DNA of 64,000 nucleotides from Corallium rubrum (Eukaryota > Cnidaria > Anthozoa > Scleralcyonacea > Coralliidae): NCBI GenBank assembly GCA_964035015.1, contig CAXIUP010000135.1:780411-844410 (forward strand), in the 5' to 3' direction. Every line of letters starts with the position of its first letter. Position 1 is the stretch's first letter. Both the position numbers and the translations under genes were made by a program. The notes below the pieces were generated by a model that was not told the origin of the DNA, made no database searches, and was given only the letters and a program-made list of their open reading frames with translations. Of the stretch, positions 1 to 13,100 are shown in pieces.

Positions 1-378
1 ACAGAATATGGGTATGTTGTCGGGAGATATCAGGCGGCTGTTGGTCCCAAACACCCCGGACACTCGAGAAACCGTTGGATGAGGGGAAAGGTTGCTAGAG
101 TCGTTAAGGAACAGTTTGTTGATATTATCTTACAAGATTTTTCCAAGGTTCTCTACGTGATGGACAGAAAGGGTTTGATAAAAGGTCGTAACCTATCCAA
201 ATACAATTATTACATCATCAGATTGTGCTCAAGAAGAGGAATTGAGTTATTGGATAGCTTGAAGGATCTTAAGAAGGGGAAAACGAAGGATCTGTTTGAT
301 GGCAATCTGTTTGGGGTTGTGTATAAGGAACTTGGTTGGGATACCCCGGACAAGTTCTACGCCGAGTGGTTGGGATGA
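1..378 (+). CDS. Partial ORF upstream of the polymerase gene, function unknown
   Basis: The frame is open from the window edge through an internal ATG at 79 to a TGA at 376-378, so the protein may begin outside the window. The visible C-terminal part is rich in Lys, Arg and Leu and ends in a short segment with a KELGW motif. It lies 13 bp upstream of the first ORF of the polymerase gene on the same strand, so it may be another gene of the same virus-like element. I considered a late-transcription-factor (VLTF3-like) identity because of the KELGW ending, but no zinc-binding cysteines are present. I do not recognise it with confidence. Confidence 0.4.
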   Translation, partial: TEYGYVVGRYQAAVGPKHPGHSRNRWMRGKVARVVKEQFVDIILQDFSKVLYVMDRKGLIKGRNLSKYNYYIIRLCSRRGIELLDSLKDLKKGKTKDLFDGNLFGVVYKELGWDTPDKFYAEWLG

Positions 379-391
379 CACCTAACGGAAT

Positions 392-2494
392 ATGATCACC
401 CCTGTTATAACGATGAGCTCAGGTGTTATGATCCACCAGGATGACGACTATTCCGACGAAGACCTCCATCTCTACGAGAGACTAATCGGTTATGACATAA
501 ATCAGTTAGACAGAGCCCTGAGGGGTAAAACCAAGTCGTTCAGTTGTGCTGTTGTGTCTCAACACCCACTAGAACAGGTAAACACCCTTAGGAATGATGT
601 GGTACAGTTACTACGTCGGGAACTGGCTGAGATGAGGGGGTTAAAGTTCGCCGAAACGTTGGTTGTAATGCTTGAAAAGGAGGTGTCCGGCGGAACAACT
701 TATAAGACGGCTCACTTCAACAGCCACATCAGAACCGTGATCAGTGGGGTAATGGAATCGGTCAGGACGTTGACGTCGCAAATGAGGAGGTGGTGGCTAG
801 GATAGCTCGGTGGATAAGCGAGGGATCCGGCTGGACAGTAAACTCAGTAGACGGTCACTACATCAATCTGACTGTACAGTCCACTGGAAGGCTCGTCTTA
901 CATCGACCTCCCTAAGGAGCTGAAAAACAGTCGAAAGGGGTTGATCAACGTTAAGAATGATGACAGGTGTTTTATGTGGTGTCATCTGGCTCATAAGTTT
1001 CCCGTCCCAAAAGACCCACAAAGGGTCACAAAGTACCGGGACCATGTTGACGACTTGAATTATAGTGGAATCAGCTTTCCAGTGAGTCAGAAACAGTACA
1101 ACCGGGTGTAAAAACAGAATGAGATACGTATCAACGTCTTTGGTTACGAAGACGGGTTAACCTTTCCGGTTTACGTCTCAGAGGAAAGGTTCACCGACCT
1201 CATGAACCTACTGATTATAACCAATGAGAACAACAAACATTACGTCCTCATCAATGACTTTGATAGGTTTATGTACAATAAGACGAGGCACAGGGAGAAA
1301 AAGCACTACTGTGTCTACTGCTTCCAGTGTTTCAGCTCAACAGAGGTTCTGGATAGACATAAGGTTGTGTGTATCAGTGTAAATGGTAAACAGGCTGTTA
1401 GGATGCCTGACCCCGGTAAGAACGTGTTGAAGTACAGTAATTTCCACAAACAGCTAAACGTTCTATTTGTTGTGTACGCTGACTTCGAGGCGATCACGGA
1501 AAAGGTCGACAGACCGGAGGTGTTGGGGTCAGACCAAGAGGAGAAAGATAAGAGACCGTACATGGAGAAGTATCAGAGACACACTGATTGTGGTTATGGG
1601 TATAAGGTTGTCTGTTGTTATGACGATAGGTACAGTAAACCCGTTCAGGTGTACAGAGGTCCTGGTGCTGTCAACAAGTTCATCGGAAAGATGTTGGAAG
1701 AAGTGGAGTACTGTAAGAACACAAAGAAAGATCACTTCAACCAGGATATGGTTTTGAGTGATTCCGATAGGGTAGACTTTAGAAACGCTATAAAGTGTCA
1801 TATCTGTGGTCGGGAGTACACAGCAGAGGACGTTAGGGTCCGGGACCATTGTCATGTAACAGGAAGGTACCGAGGATCTGCCCATCAGCTTTGTAACAGA
1901 AATCACAGACTAACTGATAAGATACCAGTCATCTTACACAACCTGAGGGGTTATGATAGCCATCTCATCATGGGTGAGATTGGGAAGTTCGGACAGGAGA
2001 TTAATGTCATACCGAATAATATGGAAAAGTACATGGCCTTCATGTTAGGTAAAAACCTTGTGTTTCTGGACAGTCTTCAGTTCATGAGTAGTTCATTGGA
2101 AAAATTGGTTGGAAATCTCCCGGTTGGGTCGTTTAGGTACACAGCTGAGGAGTTTGGTGAAAGGTCGGATCTGATGAGGACGAAGGGTGTTTACCCCTAT
2201 GACTACATGGACAGCTTCAGTCGGTTTGGGAAAACGGGGTTACCACCAAAGAGTGAGTTCCACAGTGTGTTGAATGATGAGGAAATATCAGACACCGATT
2301 ACCAACACGCTCAGGAGGTCTGGAGAGAGTTTGAGATGAGAACGATGGGGGATTATCATGACGTGTATCTGAAATCGGATGTTCTGTTGTTAGCTGACGT
2401 CTTTGAGAACTTTAGGAAGACTTGTGTTCAGTACTACAAGTTGGACCCCTGCCACTACTTCACCTCACCTGGGTTAGCCTGGGACGCTATGTTG
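392..2494 (+). pseudogene. Protein-primed family B DNA polymerase, N-terminal half (degenerate, split)
   Basis: This is the 5' half of a Polinton/Maverick-type DNA polymerase of the form seen in animal genomes. The longest open part (1202-2494) has a Cys2-His-type finger (CVYCFQC, about 1309-1329), exonuclease motif I (YADFEAI), an endonuclease VII-like Cys/His segment (CHICG then RDHCHVTGRYRG), exonuclease II (NLRGYDSHL) and exonuclease III (YLKSDVLLLAD). Upstream, the family's N-terminal region can be followed through 392-1201, but it changes frame near 760 and near 893 and meets an in-frame TAA at 1109-1111. The ATG at 1202 is therefore not the ancestral start. Coding stops at 2494, where a 30.6 kb insertion begins; the C-terminal half resumes at 33059 in the matching frame. 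At least three lesions precede the insertion point, so this is an old copy and not a working gene. Confidence 0.88.
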
Positions 2495-2506
2495 CCCTTA
2501 CAAAAA

Positions 2507-2800
2507 TAAACTATAGTTTTTATGGAACAAAACTATAGTTTTCAAAACTAAAGTATTTTGGAACAAACTATAGTTGTAAAAACTATAGTTTTTAAACCAA
2601 AACTATAGTTTTTAAACCAAAACTATAGTTTCATAAACTATAGTTAATGCTTTAAACTATAGTTTTTTTTAACTATAGTTTTAAAACCATGAAAGTATTT
2701 TGGAACAAAACTATAGTTTTCAAAACAAACTTTCGTTTAACAAACTATAGTTTTAAAGAAAACTATACTTAAGAAAATTATAGTTTGCAGAATGCCAGAA
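2507..2800. repeat. Left subterminal array of AACTATAGTT palindromes
   Basis: About ten copies of the palindrome AACTATAGTT, some degenerate (for example CTATACTT), are spaced roughly 14-40 bp apart directly inside the left end of the 30.6 kb element. A matching array sits at the right end. Clustered subterminal motifs are the usual transposase-binding sites of CACTA elements; binding here is inferred. Confidence 0.85.
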
Positions 2801-3335
2801 TCATAGTTTTCTTTACGTTTATTATTTTCCAACCAGTATTTTTTGCGAGAATGAAATATTTTTGTGGGGAATAAGCAAGCCTGTAGGTTTCACCTTTGAC
2901 ATTTTCAGGCACCTTAATATTTGGTTTACACAAGCACATAGTCTTTCCCTGGTTGATAACATAATTGGCTAAGATGCTTTGCCAATTGTGTAATCAAACA
3001 GGGAAACACCTATTTTGCAAGTTGGATTCAAAGTAATAAATAACAGCATTTTCATTTCATATATTTAAAGGTTTATTAACTTGATAAAAACATGCAATAA
3101 AGTTAAACTATTAAGTACGAAGTTAACATGCAACATTTTTTAATGGAAATAATAATAAATATAAACTAATTTTAAATCAAGTTGAATGTTTTCATTTTGA
3201 GGGGAAATGTTCTCTTTTGATGCCACATCTTCAACTAAGTTGTTTTATTTCTTCCATGCGCCTTCTTCATTGTTTAGCTTAAATTTAATAGCTTTTATAA
3301 CATCTTCTTCTATCACAGGTCTTTTAACATTCATG
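2801..3335. other. Internal sequence of the 30.6 kb element, no gene seen
   Basis: AT-rich sequence with only short ORFs. It appears to be original left-hand internal DNA of the CCCTTAC element. No domain, RNA gene or repeat was recognised. Confidence 0.5.
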
Positions 3336-3710
3336 CAGGGGTGGATTTAGGATTTTGAAAATGTCAGTCAAAGTTATGGTCGACAGATCTAGGGCACAGA
3401 ATAAAGACTAAGCAGAAGGGCCACTCGGGTCGGAACCTTTGAAGTTTTTGTCTCCGCGCATGTCGCATTACGCATGTTGCTCAGCCAGTAAACTGCATGT
3501 TCTGGCCAATAAGCACGCTGAACTGGCTGTCCTAGCCAGTAAACTGCATATTTTTGCATAAAAATACGAGGACACGTTGTACCGCTAAGTGGCCCTTCTG
3601 TATAGTCTTTATTCTGCGTCTAGGGGGTGTGGGGGCATGCCCCCCTGAAAATTTTTGAAATTGGGGTTTCTAAAATGGCATTTCCCGCGATCTGACAGCC
3701 TGCGTAGCCG
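3336..3710. mobile_element. Truncated hAT-like fragment (CAGGGGTGGATTTAGG end)
   Basis: It begins with CAGGGGTGGATTTAGG, nearly the end of the hAT element at 24892. After a 224-bp insertion it continues with a GGGGGCATGCCCCCCTGAAA stretch, then a segment ending in a motif like GGCATTTCCCGCG. The last two also occur in inverse orientation near the right end of that hAT (about 31010-31090). No right terminus is visible, so it is a truncated non-autonomous relative. Confidence 0.55.
3395..3618. mobile_element. 224-bp inverted-repeat element inside the hAT-like fragment
   Basis: The ends match as inverted repeats (left CACAGAATAAAGACTA, right TAGTCTTTATTCTGCG, continuing into GGGCCACT and AGTGGCCC). 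TCTAGGG is repeated at 3388-3394 and 3619-3625, giving a 7-bp target duplication. It has no coding capacity. Confidence 0.75.
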
Positions 3711-4359
3711 GCGTGATTGGGGAAGGGAGCGGCTGCAGGCACCTATTGTTATTTTTCGCGCCGCTCCCTAATTAAAACGTTAAAAAAAAGTTAAACATTT
3801 TCGAAACATCGATATATCGATATATGCGTGTTTGCGTTGGTGAGAGGTATACACTGTAAAAACTGACTGGTTGAAACAACCAAATGCATTGGTCAAGAGA
3901 AATTCAAATGGTAGATTCAACCAACTTTTAATTGGTTGAAATAGTAACTATAACAAATACCAGCAACATGAAAAAGTATCAGTTTTGCATGTTTTACTCA
4001 CTGCTTACTTGCAAGAAATGTTGCCTACAATTCACATACATTTAAATAAATAATTAAGGTTGTGGCAGAAGTCAAAGCTAATTGGTACAAGTGAAACTTT
4101 CTTTTATCCAAAAAATGCTAACTCAGAGATCGCACCATCTTGTTGGACCCATAAATTAGAATAACTCACTCTAAGAAAAGGTGTGTTAAATAATTAACAC
4201 ACCTTTTTTGTCCAAATTTTAACACACCTTAAGTTAGGTTTTCTAACACACCTTAAGAGTTGGTTATTTAACACACCTTGGTATGTTATATTAACACATG
4301 TTAAGATGTGTTACTGTATACTGTAGGTGTGTTAATACAGAGGTGTGCTATGCAACATG

Positions 4360-4900
4360 CCCTGTTTAACATTGTCAACATAATTAATATATTTTAACAC
4401 ATGAACTGTGAGTGTTTACATCAGGATGACATTAAAGTATATGTATACAGTCACTTACTATAATAATAACTACTAATTATATACATGGTATACAGGAAAA
4501 TGGTCATATGCAAACCATTTTTGGCAGTTCAAATTCCCAAATATTAACTGATAGCTAAAAATCCTAGACTAACCACAATGTTACATGTATGTGGTTCTGC
4601 ATCTATATCCGAAATACGTCATTCAGCATTTAGGATACTACATGAGATATTTTATAGAATGTTGGTTATTTTCAAAGTGTACTTAACAACAATCCAATCA
4701 GCAATGACACAATGACAAGGGAACATCAGCTGAATCATCTTGAAGATCAACAACCCTTTTCTTTCGTTGAGAAGTTGGCTTTTGCATCACTCAATGTGTA
4801 CTGGTCTGGTCCTGTAACATGGGAATTTAAACTCAAAATTTCAATTTATAAGCTAAAATTTTGATTTTGTTCAGTTGTAATTTTTGTTTGTTTAAATATT
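4360..4900. other. Internal sequence of the CACTG element, no gene seen
   Basis: AT-rich DNA with no open frame of note. The 5' boundary of the following LINE lies somewhere between about 4880 and 5020 and could not be fixed, because no target duplication was recognised. Confidence 0.4.
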
Positions 4901-5360
4901 CACTCCATTTAACCCATTGATGCCTACAATATGTATATTAGCGCCTTTGACGGCTGCTTTTTTTTGAGCTCTTCAGTTTTTTATAGTTTTAGCTTTCCTC
5001 TCTTGTTCTGTCATCGATTTGGTTTGCCTAGGGACTACAATTGTTGTTTATCTTCGCTATGATGTTACTCTATTCGAGAAAATTTTTGTTATCCCTTCAA
5101 AATGTTTGGAAAACGTCCACCTTTGCCCGTTCTGCTTCGTTGGGCCGTCCGCTTTCTACGCAAGTTTGGAAGAATCTATCAACGCTCAAGATCCTCACTC
5201 CTTCGAAGGGTATACGTGGTGGAGTTCGTTCAAGAAGCTCAAGGAGCTGGTCTATTCCTTCACTTGTATCCTTACGATCACAAACAGTCTATTCTTTGAC
5301 AAATAACCAAAGGGTGCTAACTTTGAGAACTTATTAAGTATTCAATGCAAAGTCAGAAGC

Positions 5361-6765
5361 GTGACTTCTGGTAATTTGCATTCGTCTCGATATTTTGTTC
5401 CCTCTTTAATGATGTCCAATGTCATGTCACTGGCCCCTAAATTGGATGAGTTACGATGCTTTTTTGAGTCTAACAATCCCGACATTGCCCTAATTACTGA
5501 AACATGGCTGAACGACAACATCGACGACGCGGTAATTGACATTCCAAATTATTCAGTCACTCGTCTCGACCGCCAAAGTGCTAGTCACGGGGGAGTATGT
5601 GTTTATCTCAAATCTGACTTAAATTACATTGTTTTGCATGCGTTTACTCATCCAACTATTGAAGCTTTGTTGTTAAAGCTTCGCCCTTCAAGGCTTCCTA
5701 GAGGTTATAGTTGTTTAATTATCGCTGTAATTTACCATCCTCCATCGGCAAACGACCACCTGCTAGAAGAATATCTTCATGAATCGCTGTCGTCTTTGGA
5801 AAGCCAATTCCCCAATTGTGGTTTTGTGATCGGTGGCGACTTCAATCGAATGGATGTTTCTTCAATTCTTAACCATTTTAAATTCAAACAGTTGGTCAAG
5901 TTCCCTACAAGAGGTGACCGCATACTCGACTATATTATTACAAACTTATACGATTATTACCTTAATCCAAATAGAGCACCTCCCTTCGGCCTGTCAGATC
6001 ATTTCACGGTTGTGGTGAGCCCAGCAACACGCCGTCAGCAATCTCGTGGATTTGCAAAAAAGGTTGTGCCAATACGGAAAAAAACCTCTTCTGGTCTTCG
6101 TAGTTTGGAAGCCTATCTAAGTGAGTTTGATTGGATTTCGCTTTTTTCAAACTTTGACGATTCTGTCGATTCTGTTGATGCCCAGCTTGAAGCTCTTGAA
6201 ACAATTATTAAATTTGGCCTGGATTTATTCCTCCCAACCAAACTGGTTTGTTTTCATCCCAAAGATTTTCCTTGGATTACTCCTGAACTCAAACTATTAA
6301 TAAAGGATCGTCAGATTGCCTTGGCGACCGGAAATATGGAACTATTTCGCGAGTTACGAAATAAAGTAAATCGAACCAGGAAAGTTTGTAGGAAATGTTT
6401 TTATGATACGAATATTGATACCATCAAAAAATCTGACCCGAGGCAATGGTGGAAAGAGATCAAACGCTTGTGTGGGCTTCGTAAGACGTCTGCAGTGTTG
6501 CAAGTCAATCTTCCGGGTGGTCAAGCAGTTTCCTCATGTGAAGATAAATTACGTCTTGCTAATATTATCAATGCTGCTTTTATTAAGCCTACAGTCCATT
6601 CCGAACCTATCGACGCCCGATCTAAACTTAGTGTGGGAGACGACACCATTCCCTTTCAAGTCCATCCAGATGCTGTATACAATAAACTAACAAAAATCAA
6701 ATCTCATAAGGCTGGAGGTCCTGATGGTATTCCCAATTGGATATGGAATAAATTCCCTTCTATTC
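5361..6765 (+). pseudogene. LINE endonuclease and start of reverse transcriptase (5' part)
   Basis: This is an APE-like endonuclease domain. It contains NPDIALITETWL, a GGVCVY segment, GGDFNR near residue 158 and the LSDH signature near residue 212. A linker follows, then the first reverse transcriptase block (KAGGPDGIPN near the end). The frame runs into the IS3EU-like element at 6766; the apparent stop belongs to that element. Upstream frames at 5041-5340 resemble a basic leader, but a stop and frame change separate them from this start. The endonuclease nicks target DNA and primes reverse transcription of the element's RNA. Confidence 0.85.
6760..6765. repeat. Target duplication CTATTC, left copy
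   Basis: CTATTC at 6760-6765 recurs at 20679-20684, directly outside the TATGAGGGG... termini. A 6-bp duplication is characteristic of IS3EU-type animal transposons. Confidence 0.9.
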
Positions 6766-7110
6766 TATGAGGGGTGATTACCGCCAAAATCCAATACTGT
6801 ATTATGCAATTGCATTTGGCATTCTGCAATGGAAACTTTCGTTCTACAATTCTGTTTCACATTTCATTATGCTCATGCAACATTATACATGACTTGCATT
6901 TGGCATTCGGCGATGGAAACTTTCGTTCTGCAATTCTGTTTCACATTTCATTATGCTTTTGCAACATTATACATGACTTGCATTTGGCATTCGGCGATGG
7001 AAACTTTCGTTCTGCAATTCTGTTTCACATTTCATTATGCTTACGTCACATTATGCATGACGCTCAGTTGAACATTTTTTGGACTCCAGACCGCGTAGCC
7101 CTGGGACTAG
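6766..7110. repeat. Left terminal inverted repeat with three 84-bp units
   Basis: Each unit contains TGCATTTGGCATTC then GGAAACTTTCGTTC and TTTCACATTTCATTATGC. The right terminal repeat has the same sequence inverted, with only two units. The repeat ends near ACCGCGTAGCCCTGGGAC. Confidence 0.88.
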
Positions 7111-7156
7111 TTGTTTTCACTCTATTTTGCATTTTTGGCGCCTTCTTGTATCCAAC

Positions 7157-10100
7157 ATGGCGAATAGGGGCGCTGAAAACGTCGGTCGGGCAATGAACTT
7201 ACTTCGTGAAGCTACAGTGTTGCTTTCAGGCAATTCTGTTTCACTGAATCACAACCATGATCACAACACTGCCACTGGTAATCAAGCTTCTAATCCGTCA
7301 ACAAGCAGTACGAGTTTAGTAACGCCTACCATCGCTAGTGGAACGTCGAGCTGTCCATCTGGTTCGACTATTTGCCAGCCTGGAACCAGCAGCAACGGAA
7401 CAGAAACTGCTTTGCGTAATTTTCAAGCACTTTTTCGTCCTTACCAAAACGCCTCTGTACGTGATGTATTACACAAACCTCCAAACAAAAAGGTTTGCAA
7501 GCGCAAACAATCGACTGCTAGGGAAACGTGGACCCACGAAGTGTTATGTCTAGCCAACACGGCTCAAGAAGCGACGCCGTCGAGAGCCCAGAAAGAAGAA
7601 CTTCAACGTGCTGGGTTAGGGCGCAGCAAGATACGCTTTGATGGCAATGCCACTCCCAGGGCATTTAAGGAGAAGCTGGAAGAAGTATTCCCAAAGTTGG
7701 TAGACGGAGGGGGGTTCGAGCTTTTTCGACGAGGATCTTCAGCAAACGAGTTAGTTGAAATTCACCCACCACCGAGTGGTTACTCAGTACCTTTCCTGCG
7801 AGATTCCTCTGGTATAGGTCAAGCCCTAATCTTTGTACGGCCTCTTCAAATGAACCTTGACGTGTCACCTGGAAAAGTTGATGTCACTAACTTCGACTCA
7901 AAGGTAAATAAGCTCAGTTAAAGCTCTGTTTAATACATGTATTATAAATAATGCAAAATTGCATTTTTTATTTGCATAGGGGGGTTGAGGACCTTGGAAA
8001 AACCAGGGAAAATCCCAGGAGGGAGAGGATATGTGGCTTGGAATAAAAGTTTTAGGAAATTCCAGGAAGTTGCCTGAAAATGAGCTGTTTGGTCAAGCAT
8101 GTCCTCAACCTGTGAAAAAAATGCAATATGTCAGTATGTACTGTAGGTGTGTGCACGAAATGACATGATGGACATAAAAATGAAAAAAAAATCATTTGTT
8201 GCATATGCCATTTCATTTTATCTGTTATGTATTAAACCATGTACACTGTAGCAAAAAACTCACATGAAATTGGGTGGTAATCGACTATGTTTTATGTTTT
8301 ATAACTAGCAGTTAATATATCTAAACTGTTCTCCTTAGAGGTCCAGTAAGGGTCCTCCCCCATTGGTCCAGTGTTACTACAGGAGGAAACAGGACCTGTG
8401 GTGTTTGGTGGAGTCAAACGAACTTGAACCACTCTTATATGCGGCTAAGGTGAAATTTTAGGTTGCAGATCGCAGCAGTGAAAAGCATGTGCACTAACCA
8501 CTGTGCCACCCCCATGACACTTAAGCTTACTGTACATACTGTAAATTGGATTTGATTTTTTTTTCATACTAATACTGTATAACGGTTTGATTTTTCCTAA
8601 TATTTGCCTAATTTCTTGGACATTCCACTTTGGATTTACCCTTTCTCTTTTCATTCTATTTGAATTTTCATTGAAAATTGGAGGGGTGCCTAAAGATTGA
8701 ATGGGTCATTCCAGAAAATATCCATCCTCCCCCCACAGAAAAAATGGCAAATTTTTCTCCCCCTCTCTGGACATCCTACAATAATTTTAATTCTAAAGTT
8801 AATTTTACCCTATCCCCCTTCAGACAGTGCAAATTTCCTCTGAAATGTTCATACAAACATTGATTATTCAGTAAAAACCCGCGTATAAGAACCTACATTT
8901 TCCCAGGTCAGCCTGAATAGGTTCTTATATTTTTGATGCATAAGAAAAAATCAGGCTGTTTAGGTTCTTAAATAGGTTCTTATTTTTCAAAGACTGTGGT
9001 GTGGGTCATGAGTTTGTAGATACAGATGTATTACCTGGGTGTGGTCCTATATAGGTAAAATTATGATTAATGACTTCAGTAACATGGAATGGATTGACGT
9101 GATGTACAAAATTCAAATTCTATTACTCCATTGCAATACAAAATGCCCTTTTTACTTTTATTTATATTCAGTTTATACCTGATTTAGTGCTATTTAGCTA
9201 GATTAGCTTTGCTATTCTAAATAGCCAGTGCTTTAGTGATTTGTTTCAATGTAATTTAGAAATAACTTTTGTATTATAATTTTCTTATTGGCACAAATAA
9301 ATCTGTTCTGTTCTGTTCTGTTCTGTTCTGTTCTGTTCTGTTCTGTTCTGTTCTGTTCTGTTCTGTTCTGTTCTGTTCTGTTCTGTTCTGTACTATAATT
9401 GTAACTGTAACTGACCTCCCAAATAAGAATCTATTTTAAATTTCAGGCTGAACAGGTTCTTATAAAATGGGTGGTAGAATGCATATATACATGTATAGAG
9501 TATATTGTATGTTTAAATTTTGTAACTACTGTACACTTACATGTTACATGATTAACAACAATTTATTATTTTATTCTACAGGGGATCGAAGATGCACCAA
9601 AAGTGATTTGTGTCCATTGTAATTTGAATATTCCTGTTACTATGATGAGAAATCACCAAACAGAATGCAGTGGGTAAGTACGGTTTTCAAGTTATTTTGT
9701 ACAATTTTTAGATTAGTTGGATAAATACTACTGTAAAAGAGAAATTTTAATTGGTATGGGATAAAATATACAGTATGGTATACTGTACTGTAGGTACACA
9801 TATCCCACCTTTAGAAATTCAAAAGTACATGTACAGTATGTGTAATCTTATTAAACTCTTGTCAGTGGTTTTAGGTAAACTTCAAAAAACCAATTGGACA
9901 GATTTTTGGAAAAAAATTGCACAAGAGATTATCAGGCATTCCTTACATGCATGTGTATCCCTTTGCATGCTCCCATTTTACAATAGTTGCCAGGGGCGTC
10001 GGAAGTAGGGGGGCCTGTTGGTGGTGGTGGTGGGGGGGAGCTGAATATGTTTGCCCCCCCCCCCCACTTTTTAACAAGGCCAGTAATAAAGAAGGCCAGT

Positions 10101-13100
10101 ACTAAAGTTATGATTAACAAAATCCCTAACCCACGATTTTAAATAAAGATATAATAAAGAAATTTGAATGCAGATATTCAATGTCCAGAAAGTGTTGTCT
10201 TTTGAGTATTTTATGACGTTTTTGGACCTTTAGAATTATGTAAATCCTTGTCCTCAAATGCAGGAAATGGCATTTCAGAGACTCTAGATTTCAAAATTTC
10301 CCAGGGGAACATGCCCCCGGACCCCTCTAAAATTGTTTTGCCCCTCCACCCACTTTTAGTGTTGCTTCGACGCCCCTGATAGTTGCATATACTGTTTGGT
10401 TTTTTGTTTGTTTGTTTGTTTGTTTGTTTGGTTGTTTGGTTGTTTGGTTGTTTGGTTGGTTGGTTGGTTGGTTGGTTGGTTGGTTGGTTGGTTGGTTGGT
10501 TGGTTGGTTGGTTGGTTGGTTGGGTTTTTTTTTGTTTTTTGGGGTTGTAATATTTTTTTTTTGTTTTTTTGGGGTTTTTTTTTGGGGGGGGGGTTATGGG
10601 TGGGACACTTGAACTTTACTAAATTACTAAATATACTGGTTCAACTTCATCTATTTTGCAATATGTACACAATCCCACCCTCCCCTTCCCTTTACAATGT
10701 TGTCTAATGAAACGAGTTAACAATACTGGTGAAATTCAGCATAAACAATGGTATACAACATTGAACAGGAGGTTCGGGGAATTGGAAAACCGATAAATGA
10801 CACAAATGTCCCAATACTTTTGAAAATGATTGTAGCAGAAGTGTGCTGGGAAATTGACAGCATATCTTCCTCCCTAGAATTAACCAATAATTGTTAACTT
10901 AATTGTAACATGTTCTTATCCATCGGTGCCATTTGGCACTTTTTATTTTTTGCTATACCTAATGCCAGACGATTTTACTCGTCAAGGGATGAAGGGAAGA
11001 CCTCCTGACATGGTGGGGGTTAAAGGGTAAAAAATTAACAATAATCGTTAATTCTAGCCCTAATTCCAGACCTTAATCCTAACGTTTATAAACCTAAACC
11101 AGGAAAACAAACAATCATAATATAATATAAATTGTACATGTACAAAACATGTTGACTGATATTGGTAAGGTAGTTAAACATATCATCTACCAGTAAGTGA
11201 ATTTTGTATAACACATTGCCTTTAGAATATCAGCTTTAAGTGCCCAGACTGTGGTGGATAATCCTTGTTGTTCTTCTAGTTGTTGTGATGATGCCAATGT
11301 AGGTGATGAAATGGTACAGTATGTTTGATTTCTTTATTAGTGCACAAATAGAAGTTTTAACTAATACAGTAGAAAATAATTGCCAATTGTGGCATACTTA
11401 GTGTTGATCCGAAATTAATACATGTAAATTAATTTAAATGATTTATTGTTCCCTCAGCCAGCAGATATCAGAATGTCAATCATGTTGCCTCAACTGAAAC
11501 AAGCATTTCCAAATCATGATGAAACTTGCCTACAGTCTGCTCTGCAGGATTCCAATTTTAATTCAAGCAGAGCAATTGATATAATTTTAGGACAAGGTAT
11601 GTAGGTCAATGATACAGTACGATTATACTGTATATACAATAATTATATCTACAGGTACATTTCAGAATCATTGTTTCTTTCATAATTCAGCCACATACAG
11701 TACTGTAGCCTGGGCACCAAATGCACTGGTGTCCAGATCACATTCCCAAACCCTAGATGCTTTTGGCACTTCTTGTCCCCATATTATATTTTAGCGATGA
11801 TTTTTGGAGAAGTTAGAGTATTCGGGAAAAAGTGCTGGGCACCATGAAAATCCTGTTCAGATGGGTACTAGCTCTTGAGATAGTCCCTGTGCCTGGGCAC
11901 TGCTCAGTTTTTCACTCGGGTACAGTATTAAGACTAGTGCTGCCACCATAGAAACTCTTATTTACATTGCTTGAAACCATTGTAATGATCCAGTGTTCTT
12001 GTGTACATACTTTAATAGCCAGCTCCCCCTGGAGAGGTATAAGATCATGGGTCTTAGCCAGAGTAAAATTGTTAGAGGCTACAGTACTGTATCTAGACCA
12101 GACTACATGTACATGTAGATGAATTGAGACAATTGATTTCAGAATGTGACATACAGTATGCTTATGATTTACCAGTAAGTAGATACATGTACATTACATA
12201 ATATTTAAAACACAAGCAGGAGTGTTTTATCAGATTTAAAACTACGAGGGTGCAGCCTGAGTGTTTTAGATCTGATAAAACATGTGATGCGAGTGTTTTG
12301 AATGGCTTCAAAAATGATTCGTTATTGGATGTTATGTTCATTAGTATTCTTTATATAAAATTGTATGTTCATTAGTATTCTTTATATAAAATTGTATGTT
12401 CATTAGTATTCTTTACATAAAATTGTATGTTCATTAGTATTCTTTCTGACGTCAAGAAGTTTTATCAGGTATAAAACCACGGACATGGTACTGATTTCCT
12501 TTGTGTTTTCCTCGTGAATTATTGAGTTTTTGAATGTATATTTTATCTCTTTTAGATGTGAAAAATATTTCATCAAATTCAAGTGACTCAGAGGACCTAG
12601 ACCTTCCTCTTGCATATACTTCACACAGTGCCCACGAAAATACTGCAGAAAACACTGATCCTTTGCAAAAAGCAGTGGAGACATTCAGAACTAGAAATGT
12701 TGATTGCACCATTCCTCGTCAATTATTTTCTGTCTGTCGAAGTGATGGTGATGAAGATCTAAAAATGGATATATTCTCAGTCTACAAAAATCCTAACACT
12801 AGTCTAAGAGCAAGGCCGAGGGTCAGATTTGAAGGCGAGGAAGGTGTAGGTGCTGGCCCCACCAGGGAATTCCTTGTGTCGGCTATTAAAATAGCCCAAG
12901 ATGGAATTGGGTTCTCTCCAAAACCAGTGTTATACTTTGAAGGGGAGACTGACCACAAACTTCCAATTCATAACCAGGGTCTCAGACAAACTGGTAGTTT
13001 TCAAGCTATTGGACGTATACTTGGACATTCATTTCTGCACGATGGTCCAACTCTATGTGGGTTATCCCCAGCAGTTAAAAACTATTTCACATACAAAGCT

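Noticed and set aside
1..378. Late transcription factor (VLTF3-like) identity for the first ORF
   Set aside because: Only a loose C-terminal resemblance (KELGW ending); no zinc-binding residues are visible.
6774..7071. ORFs of 140 and 80 aa with three repeated segments (HLAFGDGNFRSAILF-like)
   Set aside because: They lie in the 84-bp tandem units of the terminal inverted repeat, and the mirrored ORF at 20431-20670 is the other terminal repeat. No gene is needed to explain them.
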